Shown here piece by piece: positions 25,361-33,850 of a stretch of DNA of 50,317 nt. Both the position numbers and the translations under genes were made by a program. The stretch covers positions 12,296-62,612 of the forward strand of contig MHZX01000027.1 in NCBI GenBank assembly GCA_001828935.1. Reading direction: 5' to 3'. Position 1 is the first letter of the stretch. Every line of letters begins with the position of its first letter. The notes beneath the pieces are model-generated. The model saw only the letters and a list, made by a program, of their open reading frames with translations, had not been told where the DNA came from and did no database searches. Origin of the DNA: Rhodocyclales bacterium RIFCSPLOWO2_02_FULL_63_24 (lineage in GTDB: Bacteria; Pseudomonadota; Gammaproteobacteria; Burkholderiales; Rhodocyclaceae).

Positions 25361-25490
25361 TACGCGGCATTACAATCCAGGATCAGCCACCGCCGTATTC
25401 CGAGGGCGAGCGCAAGCGGTCGCCACCCGAACGACAAGCAGTCAATATGTAATATGGGAATGTCTTGTGTTTTTTTGCGGATATAAAATA

Positions 25491-26306
25491 GTGCCAGCCA
25501 GTAACCTCTCCTCACCCAGCTTTCCCGCCGCCTCGCCCGCATTGGAAACATTCGGCCTCAAGTTCTCTTCCGGCGGCGCGCATATCAGCCGGACCATGAT
25601 GCTGGCGGAGCTTGAAGCGGTACTGACTGCCGTTCCTGTCGGCTCCGGCGCCCTCGATTACCGCGAGGCCATTCTTGATCGAAACGTGCTGGGCAAGAAC
25701 ACCGATAGCACCCGCAAGGAGTCGCTGCGGCGCCTTCGCGAGCTGTATGCGCTCGATGAGGCAAGGCCTGTTTTTGGACTGCTGCGCAAGCTCCACGCCA
25801 TCGACCCCGACAGCCTGCCACTCCTTGCCCTGCAAGTGGCCTGGGCGCGTGATCCCCTGTTCAGAGCCACCACACAGCCCGTCATGGACGCAGCGGAAGG
25901 CGAACGGGTTGAAACGGCCAGGCTGGCGCAGGCGTTTGAAGCCACGTTTCCGAATCAGTATTCGGATCTGAGCCGAAACCAGACCGCACGGCATGCCGCT
26001 TCCTCGTGGACCCAATCCGGGCACCTCACCGGCCGCGCGAACAAGACCCGCCAGCGCATCAAGCCCACGGCCGTGGCCGTCGCCATGGCCTTGTTCCTTG
26101 GCGATATCGCCGGCTATCACGGTGCGGCGGTCTTCTCCAATCCCTGGTGCGCTCTCCTTGATCTGAACGCCGACCGCGCCAGAGCCTTGGGTCAGGAGGC
26201 CCATCGGGCCGGTCTGCTCAACCTGCGCGCGGTGGGTGAAGTCGTTGAAATGAGCTTCCCGCACCTCGCTGCGCACATCGCTAAATTCCACAATCAAACC
26301 TCATGA
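25491..26306 (+). CDS. brxA: BREX protein BrxA (DUF1819)
   Basis: First core gene of the type 1 BREX phage-defence system. A 271-residue protein with the DUF1819 pattern: GLKFSSGGAHISRTMMLAEL near the N-terminus, an LLGKN-like NVLGKNTDSTRKESLRRLRELY and the helical domain that follows. BrxA is a small DNA-binding protein in characterised systems. A GTG at 25491 is the first in-frame start close to the conserved region; its RBS is poor, so the start is uncertain. It overlaps brxB by ATGA. Confidence 0.86.
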   Translation: MPASNLSSPSFPAASPALETFGLKFSSGGAHISRTMMLAELEAVLTAVPVGSGALDYREAILDRNVLGKNTDSTRKESLRRLRELYALDEARPVFGLLRKLHAIDPDSLPLLALQVAWARDPLFRATTQPVMDAAEGERVETARLAQAFEATFPNQYSDLSRNQTARHAASSWTQSGHLTGRANKTRQRIKPTAVAVAMALFLGDIAGYHGAAVFSNPWCALLDLNADRARALGQEAHRAGLLNLRAVGEVVEMSFPHLAAHIAKFHNQTS

Positions 26307-26860
26307 GCGCCATCGACCGTCTACTTGCCAACTACTCCCGCCAGGTGCGTCTGCCCTGGTCGGCCAACATGTCGGGCAAGCAGCGCGTCTGGTTCGCGGT
26401 TTATCCGCCGGCGGAAGAACGGCGGGTGCGGGCACAGCTCCCGAAGTTTGAAACTCACACGCTTGAGGCAAACCACGGATGGACCACCGTTGACCTCACC
26501 AGCCTGCTCCCGCAATGGATTGCGGCTCACGAATACCGCGAAGCCATCTTCGCGGAACCCGAGCATTTCAGTGCCAACAGCGAACTCGAAGACCTGGCCG
26601 TTGAGCGGGTACGTCAGGCGTGCGCCGGCGAGGATGCGAATGGGGCCAGCGTCGTAGCCGTCACCGGCCTGGCTTCACTGTTCGACTTCATGCGCGTCTC
26701 CCGCCTGATTGAGCACGTTGAAGACAGCGTGCGCGGTCGCCTTCTGGTCTTTTTTCCCGGCGAATACGCCGGCAATGTCTATCGCTTCATGGATGCGCGC
26801 GACGGCTTCAACTACATGGCCGTACCCATCACCACAACCGAGAGTTTCATCACCCCATGA
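26303..26860 (+). CDS. brxB: BREX protein BrxB (DUF1788)
   Basis: Second core gene. A 185-residue DUF1788 protein: LLANYSRQVRLPWSANMSGKQRVWFAVYPP at the N-terminus, VVAVTGLASLFDFMRVSRLIE in the middle and LLVFFPGEYAGNVYRFMDARDGFNYMAVPI at the end. Length and order match type 1 BREX. It overlaps both neighbours by ATGA, implying coupled translation with brxA and brxC. It is thought to be a structural or adaptor subunit; no enzymatic motif is seen. Confidence 0.92.
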   Translation: MSAIDRLLANYSRQVRLPWSANMSGKQRVWFAVYPPAEERRVRAQLPKFETHTLEANHGWTTVDLTSLLPQWIAAHEYREAIFAEPEHFSANSELEDLAVERVRQACAGEDANGASVVAVTGLASLFDFMRVSRLIEHVEDSVRGRLLVFFPGEYAGNVYRFMDARDGFNYMAVPITTTESFITP

Positions 26861-29800
26861 GCCTACCCACAAGCAATCGCGAACTTTATTTCCGTGATCC
26901 CACCACGCTTGAGCTACTCAACAACGGTGTCTCGAAAGTTTCCGAAATCGGCCACGATGAGGGGCAGATCAAGACGCTCCGTTTCGAGCTGCAGAACTTT
27001 GTCTGCGATGGCGAATACGCGCGCGGAATGGAGCGGGTGCTCAAGGCCTACCTCGGCGGTCTGGGAAAAGCGGAGCAAAACGCCGTCTGGGTCAGCGGCT
27101 TCTTTGGCAGCGGCAAATCCCATCTGGTCAAAGTGCTGCGCTACCTCTGGGAGGACACCCACTTTGCCGACGGCGCCACCGCCCGCTCGCTGGTGACGCT
27201 GCCGCCTGAAATAACCGATCTGCTCACTGAATTGAGCAACCGCAGCAAACCACTGGGTGGATTGCGCGCGGCGGCGGGCACCCTCGGCGCGGGCGCCATG
27301 GACAACGTGCGCCTTGCTTTCATCCAACTGGTGCTGCGCGCCGCCGGCCTGCCGGAGAATCTTGCGCAGGCCAGGTTCATCCTCTGGCTGCGCTCATCCG
27401 GGCTGGAGGCCAAGGTCGAGGCCGCGCTCAAGCAGCAGAAGCGCGAGCTTGGCCGTGAAGTCCTCGCCTTGAAACTCTCGGTTCCTCTCGCCGAGGCGCT
27501 GGTCAGTGCCGAGCCCAAATACGCCACTGCCGCCAACGCCCAGGCGGCCATTCGCGATCAATTCAAGGACAACAATTCCCCCACACTTGATGATGCGCTC
27601 GACGTGGTGAAGCAGATTTTTGCGCATGACGGACAACTCCCCTGCACGCTGCTCGTGGTGGATGAGGTTCAGCAATTCTTGGGTGGAAATATCCAGCGCA
27701 CCATGGATTTGCAGGAGATTGCCGAGCACTGCTGCACCGATCTTGGGAGCCGCCTTCTGCTTGTTGGCACCGGCCAGTCAGCGTTGAGCGACAAGACGTC
27801 CAGCCTGCAACGACTTCAGGCCCGCTTCGCGGTCAAGGTGCAGCTTTCCGACACCGATGTCGAAAGCGTCATCCGCAAAACCGTGCTGCGCAAAAAGCCG
27901 GAGCAAGAGGCGGTCATTGCCAAGTGCATGGATGCCAACCAAGGCGAGCTGGCCCGCCATTTGCAAAACACCCGCTTTGCCGCCACTCACGACGACGACA
28001 AATTCTTCGTCGCCGATTACCCCTTGCTGCCCACCCGCCGGCGGTTCTGGGAAAAAGTGCTGCGCAACACCGACCATTCAGGCACCAAGGCCCAGTTGCG
28101 CTCCCAGTTGCAGATCGTCTTCGAGGCGACGCGGCAAACCGCGGCGGCTGCCGTGGGCACGGTAGTACCAGGAGACTTCATCTACGACCAGATTTCCACC
28201 GATCTCCTCAACTCCGGCCAGCTCGAGCGCGAATACGACGAGATCATCCGCAAGCAGCGCGACGGCACCCAGGATGGCGATCTTCGTTCCAGCCTGTGCG
28301 CCGTGATTTTTCTCATCGGCAAACTGCCGCGCTCACCGGGTGTTGACGACGGCGTCCGGGCTAACGCCGAAACACTGGTGGATTTGCTCATCACGGATCT
28401 GAAAAACGACCGCTCCAGGCTGGAACAGCAAGTTCCCAAATTGCTCAAGCAGATGGAGCTTGACGGGCATCTCATGGCGGTGGAATCCGAATTTCGCCTC
28501 CAGACCCGCGAGGGCGTGCTCTGGACACACGACTTCAACCGTCGCCGCACGTCCGCGCTCAACGACGACCAGCGCATCAACTCCAAACGTGTGGAACTGC
28601 TGCGCGACGGGACCAAGCAGGCACTCAAGCCCGTATCGTGGCAATTGGGCGCATCCCCGGACAAACGCAAACCCAACTTCGAGCTTTCCTCCAGCCGCCC
28701 CACCACCACCAGCGACGAGGTCACCCTATGGGTACGGGATGGGTGGAGTGACGACGAGAAATCGGTGCTGAACGATGCCCGTGCGGCCGGCGTCGATAGT
28801 CCCATGCTCTTCGGCTACCTGCCCCGGCCATCCGGTCAAGTCCACGAAGATTTGCGGCAAGCCATCGCGGCACAGATTGCCGCTCAAGAAGTTCTCGACG
28901 CCCACGGCCCGGCCAGCACGCCGGAGGCCATCGAAGCCCGCAAGTCCGTCGAGACCCATCTGGAAATCGCCCAGCACCGTATTCAGGAACTGCTCGGTCA
29001 CATCATCGGCGGCGCCAAGGTCTTTCTCGGCGGCGGGCAGGAGGCCAATGGCATCGAGCTGGCCGACAAGGTGCAGGATTCCGGCAACAGCGCGCTGGTA
29101 AGGCTCTTCCCGCAGTTCTCCGAGGCCGATCACGGCAACTGGGGCCTGGTCGTTACCCGCGCCCGTGGCGGCGATGTCGGCGCGCTCTCGCAGGTGGGCT
29201 ACCCCGGCAATCCCACCCAGCACCCCGTCTGCCGCCGCGTGCTCGATCTCATTGGCGCCGGCAAAAAGGGCAAGGAACTGCGCGAGCATTTCAAGGCCGC
29301 ACCCTTCGGCTGGCCGCAAGATGCCATCGACGGCGCGCTGTTCGTCATGCTGGTCGCCGGCAACCTGCGCGCCACCAATAATGGCCAGCCGGTGCAGGCA
29401 TCGCTGCCGCAGAATCAGGTGGGCGTCGCCAGCTTCTACGTCGATGTGCCGCCGCTCGATGTGAAGCAACGGCTCGACCTCAAGGCGCTGTTCCAGAAAA
29501 CCGGCATCACCACCCAGAACGGCAAGGAATCCGAAGCCGCCGCCGAGTCCCTGAAAAAGCTGCTTGCCCTGGCGGAAGCCGCCGGCGGCCATGCCCCCCG
29601 ACCGGAAACGCCCGACACGCAAGACGTGCGCGCCCTGCAAATGCAGAGCGGCAATGCCCAACTGCTCAAGATCCACGAACAGAAGGACGAGCTCGCCGCC
29701 AAGCTCGCCGCATGGAAGAAAAGCGCCGACGCCATCACCAAACGCTGGCCCGCATGGGAACGCTTGCTCGACTTTCACAACTTTGCCACCGGCCTGCCGG

Positions 29801-30315
29801 AAGCCGACGCCTGCGCCAAATCCATCGCCGCCATCACCACGGGCCGCAGCCTGCTGGCGGAACCCGATCCGGTGCCGGAGTTAACCAAGCAGCTCACCAC
29901 GGCGCTGCGCGTCGCCCTTGGCAAGTTACAGGACGACCTCGCCGCCGCCTTCAAGGCCGGCGAAACCAAGCTCGCCGCCTCGCAAGTCTGGAGCGGTCGC
30001 ACCGACGAGCAGCGCGCGACAATTGCCACGGCCTGCCAGCTCACGCCACCGCCCAAAGCCGCCATCGGCACCGACGACGAAATTCTCGCTGCCTTGCGCG
30101 CCCGCACCTTGACCGACCGGCGCAACCTGCTCGACGCAGTGCCGCAGCGTTTTGCACGTGCGCTGGAAGAAGCCGGCAAGCTGGCCACCCCCGAGGCCGT
30201 GCGCATCACGCTGCCGGGCGCCATCATCAAGACCCCGGCCGAACTCGACCAGTGGCTCGCCGGTGTGCGCCAGCAGGTGGAAGAAAAACTCAAAGACGGT
30301 CCGGTAATCTTGTGA
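26857..30315 (+). CDS. brxC: BREX P-loop ATPase BrxC
   Basis: Large AAA+-like ATPase of BREX. A 1,152-residue protein with Walker A FFGSGKSHLVKVLRYL (about residue 82) and Walker B TLLVVDEVQQFLGG (about residue 264), then a long helical region and a coiled-coil-like C-terminus ending in a DUF-like segment (ELDQWLAGVRQQVEEKLKDG). Length fits BrxC/PglY. Its stop overlaps the pglX GTG by GTGA. It is required for BREX defence and methylation in characterised systems. Confidence 0.93.
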   Translation: MSLPTSNRELYFRDPTTLELLNNGVSKVSEIGHDEGQIKTLRFELQNFVCDGEYARGMERVLKAYLGGLGKAEQNAVWVSGFFGSGKSHLVKVLRYLWEDTHFADGATARSLVTLPPEITDLLTELSNRSKPLGGLRAAAGTLGAGAMDNVRLAFIQLVLRAAGLPENLAQARFILWLRSSGLEAKVEAALKQQKRELGREVLALKLSVPLAEALVSAEPKYATAANAQAAIRDQFKDNNSPTLDDALDVVKQIFAHDGQLPCTLLVVDEVQQFLGGNIQRTMDLQEIAEHCCTDLGSRLLLVGTGQSALSDKTSSLQRLQARFAVKVQLSDTDVESVIRKTVLRKKPEQEAVIAKCMDANQGELARHLQNTRFAATHDDDKFFVADYPLLPTRRRFWEKVLRNTDHSGTKAQLRSQLQIVFEATRQTAAAAVGTVVPGDFIYDQISTDLLNSGQLEREYDEIIRKQRDGTQDGDLRSSLCAVIFLIGKLPRSPGVDDGVRANAETLVDLLITDLKNDRSRLEQQVPKLLKQMELDGHLMAVESEFRLQTREGVLWTHDFNRRRTSALNDDQRINSKRVELLRDGTKQALKPVSWQLGASPDKRKPNFELSSSRPTTTSDEVTLWVRDGWSDDEKSVLNDARAAGVDSPMLFGYLPRPSGQVHEDLRQAIAAQIAAQEVLDAHGPASTPEAIEARKSVETHLEIAQHRIQELLGHIIGGAKVFLGGGQEANGIELADKVQDSGNSALVRLFPQFSEADHGNWGLVVTRARGGDVGALSQVGYPGNPTQHPVCRRVLDLIGAGKKGKELREHFKAAPFGWPQDAIDGALFVMLVAGNLRATNNGQPVQASLPQNQVGVASFYVDVPPLDVKQRLDLKALFQKTGITTQNGKESEAAAESLKKLLALAEAAGGHAPRPETPDTQDVRALQMQSGNAQLLKIHEQKDELAAKLAAWKKSADAITKRWPAWERLLDFHNFATGLPEADACAKSIAAITTGRSLLAEPDPVPELTKQLTTALRVALGKLQDDLAAAFKAGETKLAASQVWSGRTDEQRATIATACQLTPPPKAAIGTDDEILAALRARTLTDRRNLLDAVPQRFARALEEAGKLATPEAVRITLPGAIIKTPAELDQWLAGVRQQVEEKLKDGPVIL

Positions 30316-33300
30316 GTAGCCTATCCACCCCGCTGCGCCGTCAGCTGGAAAGCGCCATCAAGCAAGCCCGCACCATCGCGGCGGGCGGAGCGCGCCATGC
30401 GCTCGAAGCGCTCGCCGTGCATGAGCCCGACCCCTATCAACACATGAATGAGGCGCAGCGCGGGCTTCGCAAGCAACTCCGCGCCCAGGCCAAACAACTG
30501 GGCGATGGCGAAAGTCAGACCCGGCGCGGCGCCTACGAGATCAAGCACCTCGCCGAGAAGCTGGCCTACGACCAATGGCACCGGCTGCTGTTCGCCCGCT
30601 ATCTGCTGGAGAACAATCTGCTGATTTCGCCGGAGCACGGCGTGTCCGTGTCGCTGGACGATTGCGAGGAACTCAGTGCCTCGCTGAGGCTGAAAGACGC
30701 CTGGGCAGTGGCGGCCCGCTTCGCTGCGAAGGAACTGCCCGAAATCTTCCGCGCCGACGACCCGGCCGGCGCGGTGGAACTCTCGGTCAACGACCGCCAA
30801 CCGCTGATCGCGCTGGTCACCGGCTTGCCCGTCGAGGTGTTCACCGCCAGCGACAGCCTCGGCTGGTGCTACCAGTTCTGGCAGGCGGAGAAGAAGCAAC
30901 AGGTCAACGATGCCGGCAACAAGATCGGCGCCGACGAACTGCCTGCCGTCACGCAGTTGTTCACCGAGGATTACATGGTGGACTTCCTGCTCGACAACAC
31001 CCTCGGCGCCTGGCACGCCGGCAAGGTGCTCGCAGCGAATCCCACACTGGCTGAAGCTGCACAGAGCGAAGACGAACTCCGCAACGCCATCGCCCTGCCC
31101 GGCTGCCCATGGCAATACCTCCGCTTCATCCGCACCCAAACTCCAACTCTCCTCGCGGGAGATGACCGGGCCAAAACTCCCTCTCCCCTCGCGGGAGAGG
31201 GCCGGGGAGAGGGGGGAATCTGGACCCCCGCCGCCGGCACCTTCAACGGCTGGCCAAAGACGGCGCAAGACCTCACCTGCCTCGACCCCTGCATGGGCAG
31301 CGGCCATTTCGTGGTGGCGATGTTCGAGCGACTGGTGGCCTTGCGCATTGCCGAGGAAAAGCTCGACGAGTCGGACGCAGTGGCGGCAGTCATCCGCGAC
31401 AACCTGTTCGGCCTGGAGATCGACCCGCGCTGCACCCAGATCGGCGCCTTCAACCTGGCGCTGGCGGCGTGGCGACGCGTGGGCCACTGCACACTGCCGG
31501 CAATGAACCTCGCCTGCTCCGGCCTTGCGCCGAATGCGAAAAAAGAAGACTGGATGAGTCTGGCCGGCGACAACGACCGGATGCAGCGCGGCATGGCCAA
31601 GCTCTATGCGCTGTTCAAGGACGCCCCCGTACTCGGCAGCCTCATCAATCCCCGTATCGCCAGCGCCGACTTATTGGAAGCGGGCTTTCATGAACTCCAG
31701 CCGCTGCTGGAACAGGCGCTGGCGCAGGAGAGCAAAGACGACACCGCGCATGAAATGGCCGTAACCGCGCGCGGTGTGGCCAAGGCGGCGGAGATTCTCG
31801 CTGGGCGGTTCACGCTCGTAGCGACCAACGTGCCTTACCTCGCGCGAGGAAAACAAGAAGGTGGAGTTCGTCCAAGTGATGAAGGCTTGTTTGAATACTG
31901 TGAGCGAGTTCATCCGGACGCGAAAGCCGACCTTGCTACCTGCTTCGTTGAACGTTGCCTTGGGTTCTGCGCCTCCGGCGCAAGCACGGCTTTGGTTACG
32001 CCACAGAATTGGTTGTTTCTAACGTCATACCGAAATCTCCGGCAAGCTTTGCTCGCTGATGCGGCGTGGAATTTCGTCAGCCGTCTTGGTCCGCGCGCTT
32101 TCGAGACAATCTCAGGTGAAGTTGTGAGCGTCAGTCTCCTCTGTCTCTCGCAAAGGAAACCGGCTGCTGACCACTCGGCTTTTGGTATTGATGCTGCCGC
32201 TGGAAGTGACGCGCGCGCAAAAGCAAACGAGATCAATTCCGGCGAAATCATTTCGATCCGTCAGGCCGGCCAAATCCAAAATCCTGATTCGCGCATTGTC
32301 CTAGGCGCAGAAACTACTGGCGACTTGCTTGCGAAGTATGCTTTCGCTCACAAGGGACTTACAACAAACGACGACCCGCGATTTCTCAGGTTCTTTTGGG
32401 AAAACTCTCGGGTTGCTGATGGCTGGGAATGTCACCAAAGCACCGTCGAAGATCCGATTCCTTTCGGCGGTCGGGAACACACAATTTTGTTCGAGAAGGG
32501 CCGTGGCCAGCTTAGGAGGATGAACGCAGAACAAGAGCGCGACCGGCGTCGTGATTTGCAAGGTGTGAACGCTTGGGAGCGTAGCGGTGTTGCCGTCAGC
32601 TTGATGACTGACTTGTGCCCGACTCTCTACTCCGGCGAAAGATTTGATACGAATGTTTCGGCGATCGTTCCCAACGACCCCAAGCACATCCCAGCGATTT
32701 GGGCGTTTTGCACCGCGCCAGAATTTCAAGTAGAGGTTCGCAAGATTGACCAGAAGCTGAACGTCACAAATGCGACCTTGGTTAAAATTCCCTTCGACCT
32801 CGCCCACTGGCAGAAGGTAGCAGCAGAAAAATATCCGCACGGACTGCCCAAACCATTTTCCAGCGACCCGACGCAATGGCTGTTCAACGGCCACCCCAGC
32901 GAATCAGATCAGCCCCTGCACGTCGCCGTGGCGCGCTTGCTCGGTTACCAGTGGCCGCGCCAGACCGGTTCCAGTTTTCCCGATTGCCCGGCGCTAGGCC
33001 CGGATGGGCTGGAAACGCTGGCCGATGAAGATGGCATCGTCTGCCTCTCCGCCAGCAAGGGCGAAGCGCCCGCCGCCGAGCGTCTGCGCGGGCTGTTGGT
33101 GCAGGCTTTGGGCAACTTCGACCTGAGTGCGCTGCTGGCCGGCGCCGGCCCCAAAGGCGGCAGCAAATCCACAACGCTGGAGGACTGGCTGCGCGACGAG
33201 TTTTTTGAGCAGCATTGCGCGCTGTTCAATCACCGCCCCTTCGTCTGGCATATCTGGGACGGCCACAAGAGCGGCTTCAGTGCGCTGGTGAACTATCACC

Positions 33301-33779
33301 AGCTCACCCACGCCAATCTGGAAAAGCTCACTTACGCCCACCTCGGCGACTGGCTCCGCCGCCAGCAAGTCGCCGTGGAAGCGGGCGAGGCAGGCAGCGA
33401 TGCCCGCCTGCAAGCCGCCAGGAATTTGCAGGCTCGCCTCAAGCTCATCCTCGAAGGCGAGCCACCCTATGACCTGTTCGTCCGCTGGAAGCCGCTCGCC
33501 CAACAAGCCATCGGTTGGCAGCCCGACCTCAACGACGGCGTGCGCCTGAACATCCGCCCCTTTGCAACGGCGGACATCCTGCGCAAACGGGTCAAGATCA
33601 GTTGGGGGCCGAAGGCCGATCGCGGCAAGGAACCGCAACGAGAAAAGGCCGACTATCCCTGGTTCTGGACTTGGGACGGGGTGAAGCAGGATTTCGCCGG
33701 CGCCCGCGACTTCGACGGCAACCGATGGAACGATTGCCACTACAGCAATGAGTTCAAGCACAAAGCAAAGAGAGTCTGA
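30312..33779 (+). CDS. pglX: BREX adenine-N6 DNA methyltransferase PglX (mosaic)
   Basis: Methylates the BREX recognition site on host DNA, marking self. A 1,155-residue protein: an N-terminal helical region, motif I LDPCMGSGHFVVAMFERL (about residue 325), a helical insertion, a motif IV region reading TNVPYLARGK (about 505; the usual form is NPPY), a target-recognition region (about 510-830) and a conserved C-terminus ending RWNDCHYSNEFKHKAKRV. GTG at 30312 overlaps brxC. Oddities: an in-frame REP-like insertion near residues 277-302, an AT-richer central segment (about 31850-32800) and a duplicated C-terminus 3.4 kb downstream. It could still be active because the frame is intact. Confidence 0.92.
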   Translation: MSSLSTPLRRQLESAIKQARTIAAGGARHALEALAVHEPDPYQHMNEAQRGLRKQLRAQAKQLGDGESQTRRGAYEIKHLAEKLAYDQWHRLLFARYLLENNLLISPEHGVSVSLDDCEELSASLRLKDAWAVAARFAAKELPEIFRADDPAGAVELSVNDRQPLIALVTGLPVEVFTASDSLGWCYQFWQAEKKQQVNDAGNKIGADELPAVTQLFTEDYMVDFLLDNTLGAWHAGKVLAANPTLAEAAQSEDELRNAIALPGCPWQYLRFIRTQTPTLLAGDDRAKTPSPLAGEGRGEGGIWTPAAGTFNGWPKTAQDLTCLDPCMGSGHFVVAMFERLVALRIAEEKLDESDAVAAVIRDNLFGLEIDPRCTQIGAFNLALAAWRRVGHCTLPAMNLACSGLAPNAKKEDWMSLAGDNDRMQRGMAKLYALFKDAPVLGSLINPRIASADLLEAGFHELQPLLEQALAQESKDDTAHEMAVTARGVAKAAEILAGRFTLVATNVPYLARGKQEGGVRPSDEGLFEYCERVHPDAKADLATCFVERCLGFCASGASTALVTPQNWLFLTSYRNLRQALLADAAWNFVSRLGPRAFETISGEVVSVSLLCLSQRKPAADHSAFGIDAAAGSDARAKANEINSGEIISIRQAGQIQNPDSRIVLGAETTGDLLAKYAFAHKGLTTNDDPRFLRFFWENSRVADGWECHQSTVEDPIPFGGREHTILFEKGRGQLRRMNAEQERDRRRDLQGVNAWERSGVAVSLMTDLCPTLYSGERFDTNVSAIVPNDPKHIPAIWAFCTAPEFQVEVRKIDQKLNVTNATLVKIPFDLAHWQKVAAEKYPHGLPKPFSSDPTQWLFNGHPSESDQPLHVAVARLLGYQWPRQTGSSFPDCPALGPDGLETLADEDGIVCLSASKGEAPAAERLRGLLVQALGNFDLSALLAGAGPKGGSKSTTLEDWLRDEFFEQHCALFNHRPFVWHIWDGHKSGFSALVNYHQLTHANLEKLTYAHLGDWLRRQQVAVEAGEAGSDARLQAARNLQARLKLILEGEPPYDLFVRWKPLAQQAIGWQPDLNDGVRLNIRPFATADILRKRVKISWGPKADRGKEPQREKADYPWFWTWDGVKQDFAGARDFDGNRWNDCHYSNEFKHKAKRV
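31141..31216. repeat. REP-like repeat inserted in-frame in pglX
   Basis: Two pyrimidine-rich units, the second being CTCTCCC-CTCGC-GGGAGAG followed by a GGGGAGAGG tail. Translated in this frame it gives PSPLAGEGRGEGG, a peptide often seen where such proteobacterial intergenic repeats land inside genes. It interrupts the protein between the N-terminal domain and methylase motif I without shifting the frame. Confidence 0.72.
33726..33745. repeat. 20-bp direct repeat in pglX 3' end, copy 1
   Basis: tggaacgattgccactacag, identical at 37081-37100. It encodes WNDCHYS in both places. Offset 3,355 bp. It delimits the helical/Hsp70-like cassette on the left. Confidence 0.93.
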
Positions 33780-33850
33780 CCGATGGTTGCAAACGTTCGG
33801 ACGATGGGGACCCAAACCGAACTCGACACCTGCATCGATGGAACACACCA

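Larger units (their letters stand above)
24368..25490. other. Gene-poor spacer between second integrase and BREX
   Basis: No reading frame on either strand shows a protein family or convincing coding character. Short frames exist (24494-24775, 24905-25120, 25133-25348 on plus), but none has a good RBS with a recognisable product. The stretch contains a perfect hairpin at 25176-25199 and a candidate promoter at 25331-25360. It may carry regulatory sites, an RNA or remnants of lost genes. Confidence 0.6.
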
